From contig JBPPLN010000001.1 in NCBI GenBank assembly GCA_051920445.1, positions 744,001 through 808,000 on the forward strand: a stretch of 64,000 bases of DNA, in the 5' to 3' direction. The position numbers and the translations under genes were made by a program. This document shows positions 8,322 through 15,847 of this stretch, piece after piece (positions within the stretch are counted from its first letter, which is position 1; every line of letters starts with the position of its first letter). The notes below the pieces were generated by a model that was not told the origin of the DNA, did no database searches, and saw only the letters and a list, made by a program, of their open reading frames with translations. Origin of the DNA: CAG-177 sp003514385. Lineage in GTDB: Bacteria > Bacillota > Clostridia > Oscillospirales > Acutalibacteraceae.

Positions 8322-8362
8322 CCGCCCGTGTTTTTCCTTCAGAAATTCGGGCGGCATTTTTT
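8322..8362 (+). terminator. Terminator after the zinc-ribbon gene
   Basis: CCGCCCG / CGGGCGG stem with a long AT-rich loop, followed by CATTTTTT. Confidence 0.75.
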
Positions 8363-8457
8363 GCGCAATTTTGAATTTATTCATTGATATTCATTCAATA
8401 TTCAACAATTACTCATTTATTCTTTTCCGCAAGCGGTAAAGCTTTCCTCCTTGCTGA

Positions 8458-8487
8458 TGTGGATAACTATGTGGATAATGTGGATAA
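8458..8487. promoter_or_regulatory. Cluster of three DnaA boxes
   Basis: TGTGGATAA, the exact reverse complement of the consensus DnaA box TTATCCACA, occurs at 8458-8466, 8470-8478 and 8479-8487, all in the same orientation. The next ~90 bases are very AT-rich. The site lies between two convergent genes, well away from any dnaA, dnaN or rpmH gene. It may be a DnaA titration or regulatory site; an origin cannot be claimed from this alone. Confidence 0.65.
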
Positions 8488-8521
8488 CTTTTATATTTTG
8501 ATGACTATTTGGAATATATAA

Positions 8522-8540
8522 GTAAAGTAAAAAACTTTAC
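8522..8540. repeat. GTAAAGT/ACTTTAC palindrome, copy 1
   Basis: GTAAAGT and ACTTTAC flank five A residues. It shares its core with four other intergenic palindromes in this window (14799, 48923, 54746 and 54892). Confidence 0.55.
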
Positions 8541-8595
8541 AGTTTGATTTTAATAACTATATAGAAATATTCTGCATAAGCCGCATATGCAGTGA

Positions 8596-8638
8596 CAAAA
8601 AATTAACCCGGTTGCAGGAAAACTTGCAGCCGGGTTTT
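8596..8638 (-). terminator. Terminator after metY
   Basis: Stem AACCCGGTTGCA / TGCAGCCGGGTT with one G-U pair; on the minus strand it is followed by AATTTTTT. Confidence 0.85.
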
Positions 8639-8681
8639 ATGCATAAAATTTTGCGCGTGATTTTTGTCTATTTTGCCAATA

Positions 8682-9956
8682 TCAGACGTTCGCGAGAGCC
8701 GCGTCAAGATCGGCGATTATGTCATCGACATTCTCTGTTCCGACAGAAAGTCTGACAAGATTTTCATAGACTCCGCAGTCGTCGAGCTCCTGCGCGGTGA
8801 GCTGGCGATGGGTCGTGCTAGCCGGGTGCAGGCAGCAGGTGCGGCTGTCCGCAACATGGGTGACTATCGCCGCGAGTTTGAGGCTGTCCATGAATCTGAC
8901 CGCGTCCTCTCTGCCACCCTTTATTCTCAGCGAAATGACGCCGCAGGTACCGTTGGGCATATACTTCTGCGCAAGGTCATAGTATTCGTCGCCCTCGAGG
9001 CCGGGATAGCGGACTGACTCGATCTTCGGATGAGCCTTCAGGAACTTTGCAACGGTGAGAGCATTTGAGCAATGGCGCGGCATACGCAGATGCAAAGTTT
9101 CAAGCCCGAGGTTGAGCAGGAATGCGTTCATCGGAGACTGAATTGAGCCAAGGTCGCGCATGAGCTGAGTCGTGCACTTTGTTATATATGCAGCCTTGCC
9201 GAACTGCTCGGTGTATACAACGCCGTGGTACGACTCGTCGGGAGTCGTGAGTCCCGGGAACTTGTCGTTCTGAGTCCAGTCGAAGTTGCCGCTGTCAACT
9301 ATAACTCCGCCGACACTTGTCGCGTGGCCGTCCATATATTTTGTGGTCGAATGGGTAACTATATCCGCGCCGAACTCAAACGGGCGGCAGTTTATCGGGG
9401 TCGGGAAAGTGTTGTCGACTATCAGCGGCACGCCGTGGGAATGAGCCGCTCGCGCATACTTCTCAATATTGAGCACAACAAGTGAGGGGTTCGAGATAGT
9501 CTCGGCGAACACTGCCTTGGTGTTATCTTTAAATGCCGCGTTGAGCTCCTCCTCCGTCGCGTCGGGGCGAACGAAGGTGAAATCGATGCCAAGCTTTCTC
9601 ATCGTGACATTGAAAAGATTGAAAGTTCCGCCGTATATCGCGGACGCGGCAACGACATGGTCGCCTGCGGAGCAGATATTGAAAACGGAGAAGAACGACG
9701 CCGCCTGACCGGACGAGGTGAGCATGGCGCCGACGCCGTCCTCAAGGTCGGCTATCTTCGCGGCTACGCAGTCGTTTGTGGGATTCTGGAGACGGGTGTA
9801 GAAATAGCCCGATTCCTGAAGGTCAAAGAGCCTGCCCATCTGCTCGCTCGACTCGTATTTGTAGGTAGTGCTCTGTACTATCGGCACAACACGCGGCTCG
9901 CCGTTTTTCGGCGTATAGCCGGACTGCACGCACTTTGTTTCTATATTAAAGCCCAT
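8682..9956 (-). CDS. metY: O-acetylhomoserine sulfhydrylase / aminocarboxypropyltransferase
   Basis: A 424-residue pyridoxal-phosphate enzyme of the Cys/Met metabolism family that makes homocysteine from O-acetylhomoserine and sulfide, or methionine from methanethiol. It shows the N-terminal ETKCVQSGYTPKNGEPRVVPI signature of the MetY branch, the TSSGQAA and SAIYGGTFNLF regions, and the PLP-lysine motif THSTTKYMDGH near residue 205. Length fits MetY (about 425-430) rather than the shorter MetB/MetC (about 380). It stands 18 bases downstream of the phosphoglycerate mutase gene, so the two may share a transcript. Confidence 0.93.
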   Translation of the reverse strand: MGFNIETKCVQSGYTPKNGEPRVVPIVQSTTYKYESSEQMGRLFDLQESGYFYTRLQNPTNDCVAAKIADLEDGVGAMLTSSGQAASFFSVFNICSAGDHVVAASAIYGGTFNLFNVTMRKLGIDFTFVRPDATEEELNAAFKDNTKAVFAETISNPSLVVLNIEKYARAAHSHGVPLIVDNTFPTPINCRPFEFGADIVTHSTTKYMDGHATSVGGVIVDSGNFDWTQNDKFPGLTTPDESYHGVVYTEQFGKAAYITKCTTQLMRDLGSIQSPMNAFLLNLGLETLHLRMPRHCSNALTVAKFLKAHPKIESVRYPGLEGDEYYDLAQKYMPNGTCGVISLRIKGGREDAVRFMDSLKLAAIVTHVADSRTCCLHPASTTHRQLTAQELDDCGVYENLVRLSVGTENVDDIIADLDAALANV

Positions 9957-9974
9957 TTTTGTTTCCTCCTTCTG

Positions 9975-11186
9975 TCAGTCTTTAAGAAAATGACCCATAA
10001 GCTCGAAGCCTTCTTCAATGAAATTGCCCGTCTCGGATGCTGATTTTTCATTTATGCTCGCAACGCCGCTGTCAAGCTCTTTGCCTTTACGATAAATCAG
10101 ATACGGCACAGGGTCGGAGGCGTGGGTGCGGGTCGCTATCGGGGTCGGATGATCCGGCAGAACCATGACCTTATAATCATCCTGAGTGTTGAGATAGTCA
10201 ATGATTATAGGCATTATACGGCTGTCAATAAGCTCGATTGCTTTGACTTTATTTTCGGGCTCGTTTCTGTGGCCGCACTCGTCGGGAGCCTCGACATGGA
10301 TATAGACAAGGTCTTGACCTTTACGCCATTCGTCGATTGCGGCGTTCGCTTTGCCCTCGAAATTCGTGTCGATATAGCCGGTCGCGCCCTCGACTTCAGG
10401 GGTGTTCATGCCCGCACAGATGCCGATACCCTTGAGCAGATCGACTGCCGAGACGATGCTGCCCTTCACGCCGAACTTCTCTTCAAAAGACGGCAGAGCC
10501 GGACGGCTTCCCTCGCCCCAGAGCCAGATTGAATTTGCAGGGAGCTTGCCCTCGGCTATTCTCTTCTTGTTCACGGGGTGATCCTTCAAAAGGTCGTAGC
10601 TCTCGCGCATCATGGCGATAAGCTTTTCGGCGTTCGGCGAAGTTGAAAGATACTCGCCGATAACTCTGCCGGAAATATCATGCGGAGGGGTCATCTTGCC
10701 GAGATCCGTCGTGCCGTTGTGTACGATAAGGCAATGACGATAAGCCACGCCGCTGTAAAAATCAAATTCGCTGCTGCCGAAATGATCCTGCACGGTTTTA
10801 ATTATCTGCGCTGCCTCTTCGGTCGAGATATCGCCGCCGGAGTAGTCAAGCATGGTCTTTGCGCCGTAATCCGCCTCGTCGCTCAAAGTGACAAGGTTGC
10901 AGCGCAGAGCGATATCAGTCTCGCTCATCTTGACTCCGATGCTGACCGCCTCAAGGGGCGAGCGACCGGTGTAGCACTTCTTCGGATCGAATCCGAGCAC
11001 GCTCATATTTGCAACATCGCTGCCGGGTTTGAGTCCAGCGGCAACGGTTCTGACAAGTCCGACTTCGCCCCTCGACGCAAGCGCATCGATATTGGGCTTC
11101 TTTGCGACTTCCATCGGCGTCTTTCCGCCGAGAGCCTCAACGGGATAATCCGCCATGCCGTCGCAGAGAACTACAGCATATTTCAT
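9975..11186 (-). CDS. apgM: 2,3-bisphosphoglycerate-independent phosphoglycerate mutase, archaeal type
   Basis: A 403-residue member of the alkaline-phosphatase superfamily, interconverting 3- and 2-phosphoglycerate. The shorter archaeal-type (ApgM) layout is seen rather than the ~510-residue GpmI: N-terminal VVLCDGMADYP metal site, GSDVANMSVLGFDPKK with the nucleophilic serine, GRSPLEAVSIGV, HVEAPDECGHRNE and a C-terminal LPDHPTPIATRTHASDPVP metal site. Such enzymes are widespread in Clostridia; some relatives act in homoserine metabolism as putative phosphotransferases, which is worth noting because metY is directly downstream. Confidence 0.88.
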   Translation of the reverse strand: MKYAVVLCDGMADYPVEALGGKTPMEVAKKPNIDALASRGEVGLVRTVAAGLKPGSDVANMSVLGFDPKKCYTGRSPLEAVSIGVKMSETDIALRCNLVTLSDEADYGAKTMLDYSGGDISTEEAAQIIKTVQDHFGSSEFDFYSGVAYRHCLIVHNGTTDLGKMTPPHDISGRVIGEYLSTSPNAEKLIAMMRESYDLLKDHPVNKKRIAEGKLPANSIWLWGEGSRPALPSFEEKFGVKGSIVSAVDLLKGIGICAGMNTPEVEGATGYIDTNFEGKANAAIDEWRKGQDLVYIHVEAPDECGHRNEPENKVKAIELIDSRIMPIIIDYLNTQDDYKVMVLPDHPTPIATRTHASDPVPYLIYRKGKELDSGVASINEKSASETGNFIEEGFELMGHFLKD

Positions 11187-11461
11187 ATATCTTCACCCTT
11201 TCAGAGAATTTATGCACAAACGATGCATACCGGGCGCGGCAAGTTCGGTTAGCATATGCATACTCGCCCGCCGCTGATTTAATTATATCATAAAGTATCA
11301 GCGCATTAAAGCGGAAATTGCGAAAGATTATACACTTACACTATATAAAAAAGAGTGCAAAATGACGAAAAATTATTTATCAAAATGCGCATGCGGTATA
11401 TAATTCAGCGTGGCGCAATGATATAATCAATTTGGAAGAAATATTCAAAAGGAGGATACTT

Positions 11462-12652
11462 ATGACAAAAAGATTATTTGCAGTTTTGCTCGCGTCCCTG
11501 CTGATTCTCATGAGTTTCACGGCATGCGGCACAAAGACACCCGAGCCCGGCACAACAGATGTAGAAGACACATCTGCCGCAGAAACCGAAGCCAACGCGC
11601 AAACGAGTGCAGAAGAAACAGCGGCAAGCTCAAAATCGGCATCCGAATCCGCAGAGCCAAGCACTGCGCAGAGCGCACAGAAACCTACGTCAAATAAACC
11701 GGCATCGAAACCTGCAACGACGGCAAAATCGAATAATTCCGGTTCATCGTCAAAAGGCAAGCTCGAAGTCAGCGCCGCAAGCGTCAAAAGCGTTGCCGGA
11801 GCGAAGGTGCTCAGAGCGTGGAAGCTCAACTCAAACGGAGTGAATATTGAAATACACCGAATAGCATATGGGGCACAGATAACTCAGGCTTTCAAAAAAG
11901 CAAACGCGGACGGTGCTATCGACTACGACAAGACAGTCACTTATCAGCCCATAATCAATGTCGCGATAATCACCTGTTCGCCCGATCATATCGGTGTTGC
12001 CTCAAGCCAACAGCTTCTCGGTACGAATGTCGGCAAGGTTGAGGATATGGGCAGAAAGAGCGGCGCGCTCATAGCAATAAACGGCGAGGCAGGCTCAACA
12101 TATAAAAAAGGCGCTCCGACAATTCGCAGCGGCTCAATCGTTTCAACCGACGGTCAGGGGCAGGAACGACTGCTGATCTACAAAAACGGCACATGGAAAG
12201 TCGAAACGCTCACAAACGAGAACTGCAAATCGTATATCTCGCAGGGCGTTTACAATTCCCTGCGCTATCAGCGGCAAGTCATAACAAACGGCAAGGCAAC
12301 CAACGAGCACGACACTTATTATCACAACCGCAACGTTTTTGCGCAGATATCAGAAAACAAATATATCCTGGCTGTCGGCGAATTTATGCCGCTCGACAAT
12401 ATGATGAAAGTCCTCATAGCATACGGCGCGAGGAATGCATTCCTGTTAAACGGCGGCAACTGCTCGTCGATGTATGTCAAGGGTATCGGCAACACGACCG
12501 GCACCAGAGCAACTCAGCTCAAAAATCTTAACAAGCCGTGCGTTATCGAGAGCGAATTCTTCGCGGCAAACGGTATGCTCGGATTGAACTCCTCCGGAAA
12601 GCAGAAGCTGGGCGGACCTTGCAACGAGCTCGACATAGTATATGTAAAATAA
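11462..12652 (+). CDS. Lipoprotein with phosphodiester glycosidase (NAGPA-like) domain
   Basis: From the ATG at 11462, preceded by AAAGGAGGA, this is a 396-residue protein with a lipoprotein signal peptide ending FTAC (cysteine ~20). Residues about 23-85 are a Ser/Thr/Ala/Pro/Lys-rich low-complexity linker. The rest resembles the phosphodiester glycosidase family (NAGPA domain): the family motifs appear as ALIAINGEAG near residue 200 and NAFLLNGGNCSSMYVKG near 335, where most members have NGGFF and LDGGGS. It probably acts outside the cell on surface glycan phosphodiesters, but the substrate is unknown. First gene of a three-gene + operon with a small secreted protein and a polytopic membrane protein. 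Confidence 0.82.
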   Translation: MTKRLFAVLLASLLILMSFTACGTKTPEPGTTDVEDTSAAETEANAQTSAEETAASSKSASESAEPSTAQSAQKPTSNKPASKPATTAKSNNSGSSSKGKLEVSAASVKSVAGAKVLRAWKLNSNGVNIEIHRIAYGAQITQAFKKANADGAIDYDKTVTYQPIINVAIITCSPDHIGVASSQQLLGTNVGKVEDMGRKSGALIAINGEAGSTYKKGAPTIRSGSIVSTDGQGQERLLIYKNGTWKVETLTNENCKSYISQGVYNSLRYQRQVITNGKATNEHDTYYHNRNVFAQISENKYILAVGEFMPLDNMMKVLIAYGARNAFLLNGGNCSSMYVKGIGNTTGTRATQLKNLNKPCVIESEFFAANGMLGLNSSGKQKLGGPCNELDIVYVK

Positions 12653-12670
12653 AGCCAAAAGGGTGAGACG

Positions 12671-13414
12671 ATGAAAAAGGCTTTCAGCGCGGCTGCAATT
12701 GCGGCAATTCTGCTGTTTGCGCTGACATTTATCGGGAGCGCAAAAATCAAAAGCACATCGGCTCACCTACTGTTTTCTTCGTCTGTCAGCGTCGTAGGCA
12801 ATGAATCGCGGAAAGTCACGCTCAAAAGCGGCGACAGAATAGCCATCGGTTCATATCTCGGCGAGCCTATTGTCTGGAGAGTCGTCGAAACGGGCGACAA
12901 AGCTCTGCTCATGAGCGAAAAGGTGTTGTGCTTTAGGGCGTTCGACCCGTCTGAGGACGGCATCGGCAGTTCCGATTATCTCGCCTCTCCCCTGCGCGCA
13001 TGGCTCAATTCGGAGAGCGGATTTTTAAATCCGGAGAATTTTTCAGAGTTTGACCTTTCGCTCATATCGCCTGACAAAAACGGCGATTCAATATTCCTGC
13101 CGTCAAAAGATATGCTCAAAAATATAAGCACCGCCGACCGCCGCAGAAGCCCGACCGAGCAGTGCGTCAAAAATGACAGCTCGCGCTATTTAACTCTGCG
13201 CAAATACTGCTGGTACTGGACAAGCTCGCCGGTTTCGACAAATCAGAGCAGCGTTACGGCGGTCACCACGACCGGCGGGTTCTACAAGACGCTCGCGGTG
13301 GACGAGCTGTGCGGCGTATGCCCGGCGATGTATCTTCGCAGCGGTATTCTCGTTCTTTGCGGAAGCGGAACCGCCGAAAATCCGTACGCATTGGCGGGAG
13401 GTGGCGAAAGATGA
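12671..13414 (+). CDS. Exported DUF6273-like protein
   Basis: A 247-residue protein with an N-terminal hydrophobic signal or anchor (about 1-25). The body matches what I know of DUF6273 domains: IGSYLGEPIVWRVVETGDKALLMSEKVL near residues 58-85, a RAWLN segment, an internal WYWTSSP and a C-terminal CGVCPAMYLRSGILV in place of the usual GVRPAL motif. These C-type-lectin-fold-like modules occur in secreted proteins of gut Clostridia; function is unknown. Its TGA overlaps the ATG of the next gene (ATGA), so translation is coupled. Confidence 0.7.
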   Translation: MKKAFSAAAIAAILLFALTFIGSAKIKSTSAHLLFSSSVSVVGNESRKVTLKSGDRIAIGSYLGEPIVWRVVETGDKALLMSEKVLCFRAFDPSEDGIGSSDYLASPLRAWLNSESGFLNPENFSEFDLSLISPDKNGDSIFLPSKDMLKNISTADRRRSPTEQCVKNDSSRYLTLRKYCWYWTSSPVSTNQSSVTAVTTTGGFYKTLAVDELCGVCPAMYLRSGILVLCGSGTAENPYALAGGGER

Positions 13415-14793
13415 GAGAAAAGCTGAAAGAATTTCAAAATTCTCCGTGCTCGATAATCGCCGCATTCTCCGCCGCAGTGCTGTTTTTCTGCACGGTGTTC
13501 ACTCGGCTGATTCTCAAAACCGACGACGGTCACTTTCTCGGCATACTCCACCGAAACGGATTCACAGTAACAAGCTGGCTGCACGAGCGGTACACGACCG
13601 TGTCCGGGCGGATAGTCGGCGAATGGCTGATGATAAACTTCTTGCGCCTGCCGCTTATTTTCTGGAAGCTGTTCATCGCCGCGCTGATTATATATATAAT
13701 GTATTTTCTCTGCCGCCTGTCGGACTTTTTCGGCGAAAAGGCAAGCGCAAAACAGAGATATATCTTCGCCTGCTCGGTGCCGTTGGCAGTATTTCTGCCA
13801 TGCCTCAACCCGTCGGCGTTCTGGTTTGCAGGTTCGTTTACATTTCTCGTTCCGTTCGCCGCCCTGCTTATCACGGTGACACCTCTCACATTCGAGGTAT
13901 TCGGAGGGCGCGTGAATTCTATAGCATATATCGCCGCCGCGATTGCTTCTGTCGTCGCGGCATCTCAGGAGCAGTCCTGCGCCGCAGTGCTCGCGCTGCA
14001 GGTGATTCTGCTGATTTTTTCGGAATATCAACGCAAACTCAGATTTCGTCAATTCATTCCGCTCCTGCCGAGCGCGGTTTTCGCCGCTGTTCTGGTTTTC
14101 TCGCCCGGACTTCGCGGGCGCGGAGCGATGGAAGCGGCGTCGGGTTTTGAAAGATTCTCTAAAATGAATATATTTGAAAAACTGCTCTGCGGATTTTCAA
14201 ATTATTTCGCATTTTCGTTTTTCTTCTCGCTGATAACCACGGCTGTTTTTCTCGTTCTGCTTGGCGCATCGGTATATGAAGCATTCGGAGGCTCGCGAAG
14301 AATAAAGATAATTTCATCAATCTTTTCAATATTTGCCTCGGTGCTGTGCGTCGGAGTCAACGCCGCATATATTATTATCCGCCGCACCACACCGGACAAG
14401 GGCTTTGAAAAGATGTTCAAGAGCGGCAATTATCTTCCGCTCGAACTCGCGGTTATCGCGCTCTGCTTTGTATTTTTATTTAGTATTTTCATTCTTATAG
14501 CGGCGCTCATCAAGAAGAATAAAAAGCTCGGGTTTACCGTCGGCGTGCTGTTCAGCGTCGCCGTCTGCTGCGCCGCAGTGCTCGGATTCTCTTCGTCCGT
14601 CTACGCCTCCGGTCAGCGCGTATTTTACTTCACCGAGATATTCACGCTCATCGCCTGCGCAGCGATGTATTCTTCACTTTCGGAAAGCAAAGCGAAAAAA
14701 TTCGCGGGATATGCAGTCCCGACAGCCGCATTTATTTTCTATATTATCAACTGCTTTACCTACACATTCCTTGAGATACCAATAATGGGCTAA
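13411..14793 (+). CDS. Polytopic membrane protein, DUF6056/GT-C-like
   Basis: From the ATG at 13411 (GGGAGGTGG upstream, ATGA overlap with the previous stop) this is a 460-residue protein with about 11-12 hydrophobic segments. A charged pair early in the first external loop, KTDDGHFLGIL near residue 35-45, followed by a segment with R-I-V-G-E-W, recalls the GT-C fold of DUF6056 and related integral glycosyltransferases that use polyprenyl-phosphate sugars. The activity is inferred, not shown. With its two secreted neighbours it suggests assembly or trimming of a surface glycan. Confidence 0.65.
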   Translation: MREKLKEFQNSPCSIIAAFSAAVLFFCTVFTRLILKTDDGHFLGILHRNGFTVTSWLHERYTTVSGRIVGEWLMINFLRLPLIFWKLFIAALIIYIMYFLCRLSDFFGEKASAKQRYIFACSVPLAVFLPCLNPSAFWFAGSFTFLVPFAALLITVTPLTFEVFGGRVNSIAYIAAAIASVVAASQEQSCAAVLALQVILLIFSEYQRKLRFRQFIPLLPSAVFAAVLVFSPGLRGRGAMEAASGFERFSKMNIFEKLLCGFSNYFAFSFFFSLITTAVFLVLLGASVYEAFGGSRRIKIISSIFSIFASVLCVGVNAAYIIIRRTTPDKGFEKMFKSGNYLPLELAVIALCFVFLFSIFILIAALIKKNKKLGFTVGVLFSVAVCCAAVLGFSSSVYASGQRVFYFTEIFTLIACAAMYSSLSESKAKKFAGYAVPTAAFIFYIINCFTYTFLEIPIMG

Positions 14794-14798
14794 AGCGA

Positions 14799-14823
14799 AT
14801 TGTAAAGTGATTTACTTTACAAT
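14799..14823. repeat. TGTAAAG/CTTTACA palindrome, copy 2
   Basis: ATTGTAAAGT and ACTTTACAAT form a perfect 10-bp inverted repeat around five bases, six bases after the stop of the membrane protein gene. It lacks a proper T run, and a stronger terminator follows. Confidence 0.6.
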
Positions 14824-14853
14824 TATAAAGCCTATTTTTTAGCGCAAAAGTCG

Positions 14854-14918
14854 AAGCTCCCGTGCAACTTTCCCGATATATCAACATATTCGGGGATGCA
14901 TGGGAGCTTTTGTTTTTT
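14854..14918 (+). terminator. Terminator of the 11.4-14.8 kb operon
   Basis: AAGCTCCCGTGCA pairs with TGCATGGGAGCTT (one G-U pair) over a long loop and is followed by TTGTTTTTT. Confidence 0.75.
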
Positions 14919-14953
14919 GATTTATAAATCATGTAAAGCTTAACAGCTTGTCA

Positions 14954-15679
14954 TCAATGACCGTGCGGAACGACATCGAGTTTGTCATGCTCCTCGCCGA
15001 GATCGGCGCGCAGTAGCGCAAAGAACACTATCGCGAGCAATATTTCGGCGCACCAGATAGTCTTGCCGCCGAGATAGCCGCAAAGAAAAGTTGAAGCGAC
15101 CGCGCCAGCGACAAACGAGCCTATCATCAGCAGATGCGCGAACATCTTGCCGCGCGCTTCTTTATTACCGCTGCGAAGCCACTTGACGAGGTTCGCGCCG
15201 ACCTGGCGGACATGGTTGGTGCAAAAGGTCGTTGCCATCGGAATTTTCTTCGCCTGGCGGAATGTATTGAACTGCATCGAAGCGATAAAATTCACAGCCA
15301 CCTGGCAGATCTGCGGCGGCGCATTGTCCGGGACGAAGCCGAGCGCAAATATCCACGCCATTTCAAACGCCACAAACGCCGTGTCCCAGCGGACTATCTT
15401 GCGGCGGTTTATATGCTTGGGCAGAAATTCCGAAATGACCGTGCCGAGCAGATAAGCCGAAGCGGGCAGGAGATAATACAGCGCCTTGCGCCAATTTCCG
15501 CGCCCGAGCTGAACCGCCATGAGCACGAAGTTCGCTGTCTGCGCGTTACAGAACACGCCGCCCTTTTGAACATAAGTATATGCGCCGAAAAATCCGCCGA
15601 CGGCTATCATAACGGCAAATATCCAGAGCTTTTCGCATTCGAGAAGCTCTTCATCTTTTTTGACAGCTTTTTCTTTCAT
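14954..15679 (-). CDS. YoaK/DUF1275 family membrane protein
   Basis: A 241-residue integral membrane protein of the DUF1275 family. Six hydrophobic segments are visible, and the family-typical stretch GGFFGAYTYVQKGGVFCNAQTANFV near residues 27-52 and the FCTNHVRQVGANLVK segment near 150 support the call. The role is unknown; it is a predicted transporter-like protein. Monocistronic, with convergent and divergent neighbours. Confidence 0.88.
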   Translation of the reverse strand: MKEKAVKKDEELLECEKLWIFAVMIAVGGFFGAYTYVQKGGVFCNAQTANFVLMAVQLGRGNWRKALYYLLPASAYLLGTVISEFLPKHINRRKIVRWDTAFVAFEMAWIFALGFVPDNAPPQICQVAVNFIASMQFNTFRQAKKIPMATTFCTNHVRQVGANLVKWLRSGNKEARGKMFAHLLMIGSFVAGAVASTFLCGYLGGKTIWCAEILLAIVFFALLRADLGEEHDKLDVVPHGH

Positions 15680-15766
15680 CGTTCACCACACCGTTTCTTT
15701 TCTACAACGCATAAGTTTATCACTGCTCTCCGTCTCTGTCAAGGAACGGGAAATAGCCGCAGCATC

Positions 15767-15814
15767 TTGAAAAAAAGCCGTTTTCATGGTATTATTTAGG
15801 GTATTACATACCAT
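15767..15814 (+). promoter_or_regulatory. Promoter and possible operator of the ABC exporter operon
   Basis: TTGAAA, 17 bases, TATTAT (with an upstream TG, 15767-15795). ATGGTAT (15786-15792) and ATACCAT (15808-15814) form an inverted repeat over the -10 and start site, suited to a repressor, but no regulator gene is adjacent. Confidence 0.5.
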
Positions 15815-15847
15815 TATAGAATGCAATATATAAAAGAGGAGAATAGC

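Noticed and set aside
8458..8487. Calling the DnaA-box cluster the chromosomal origin
   Set aside because: No dnaA, dnaN, rpmH or gyrase genes are near, gene strands do not switch here, and skew cannot be judged from one window.
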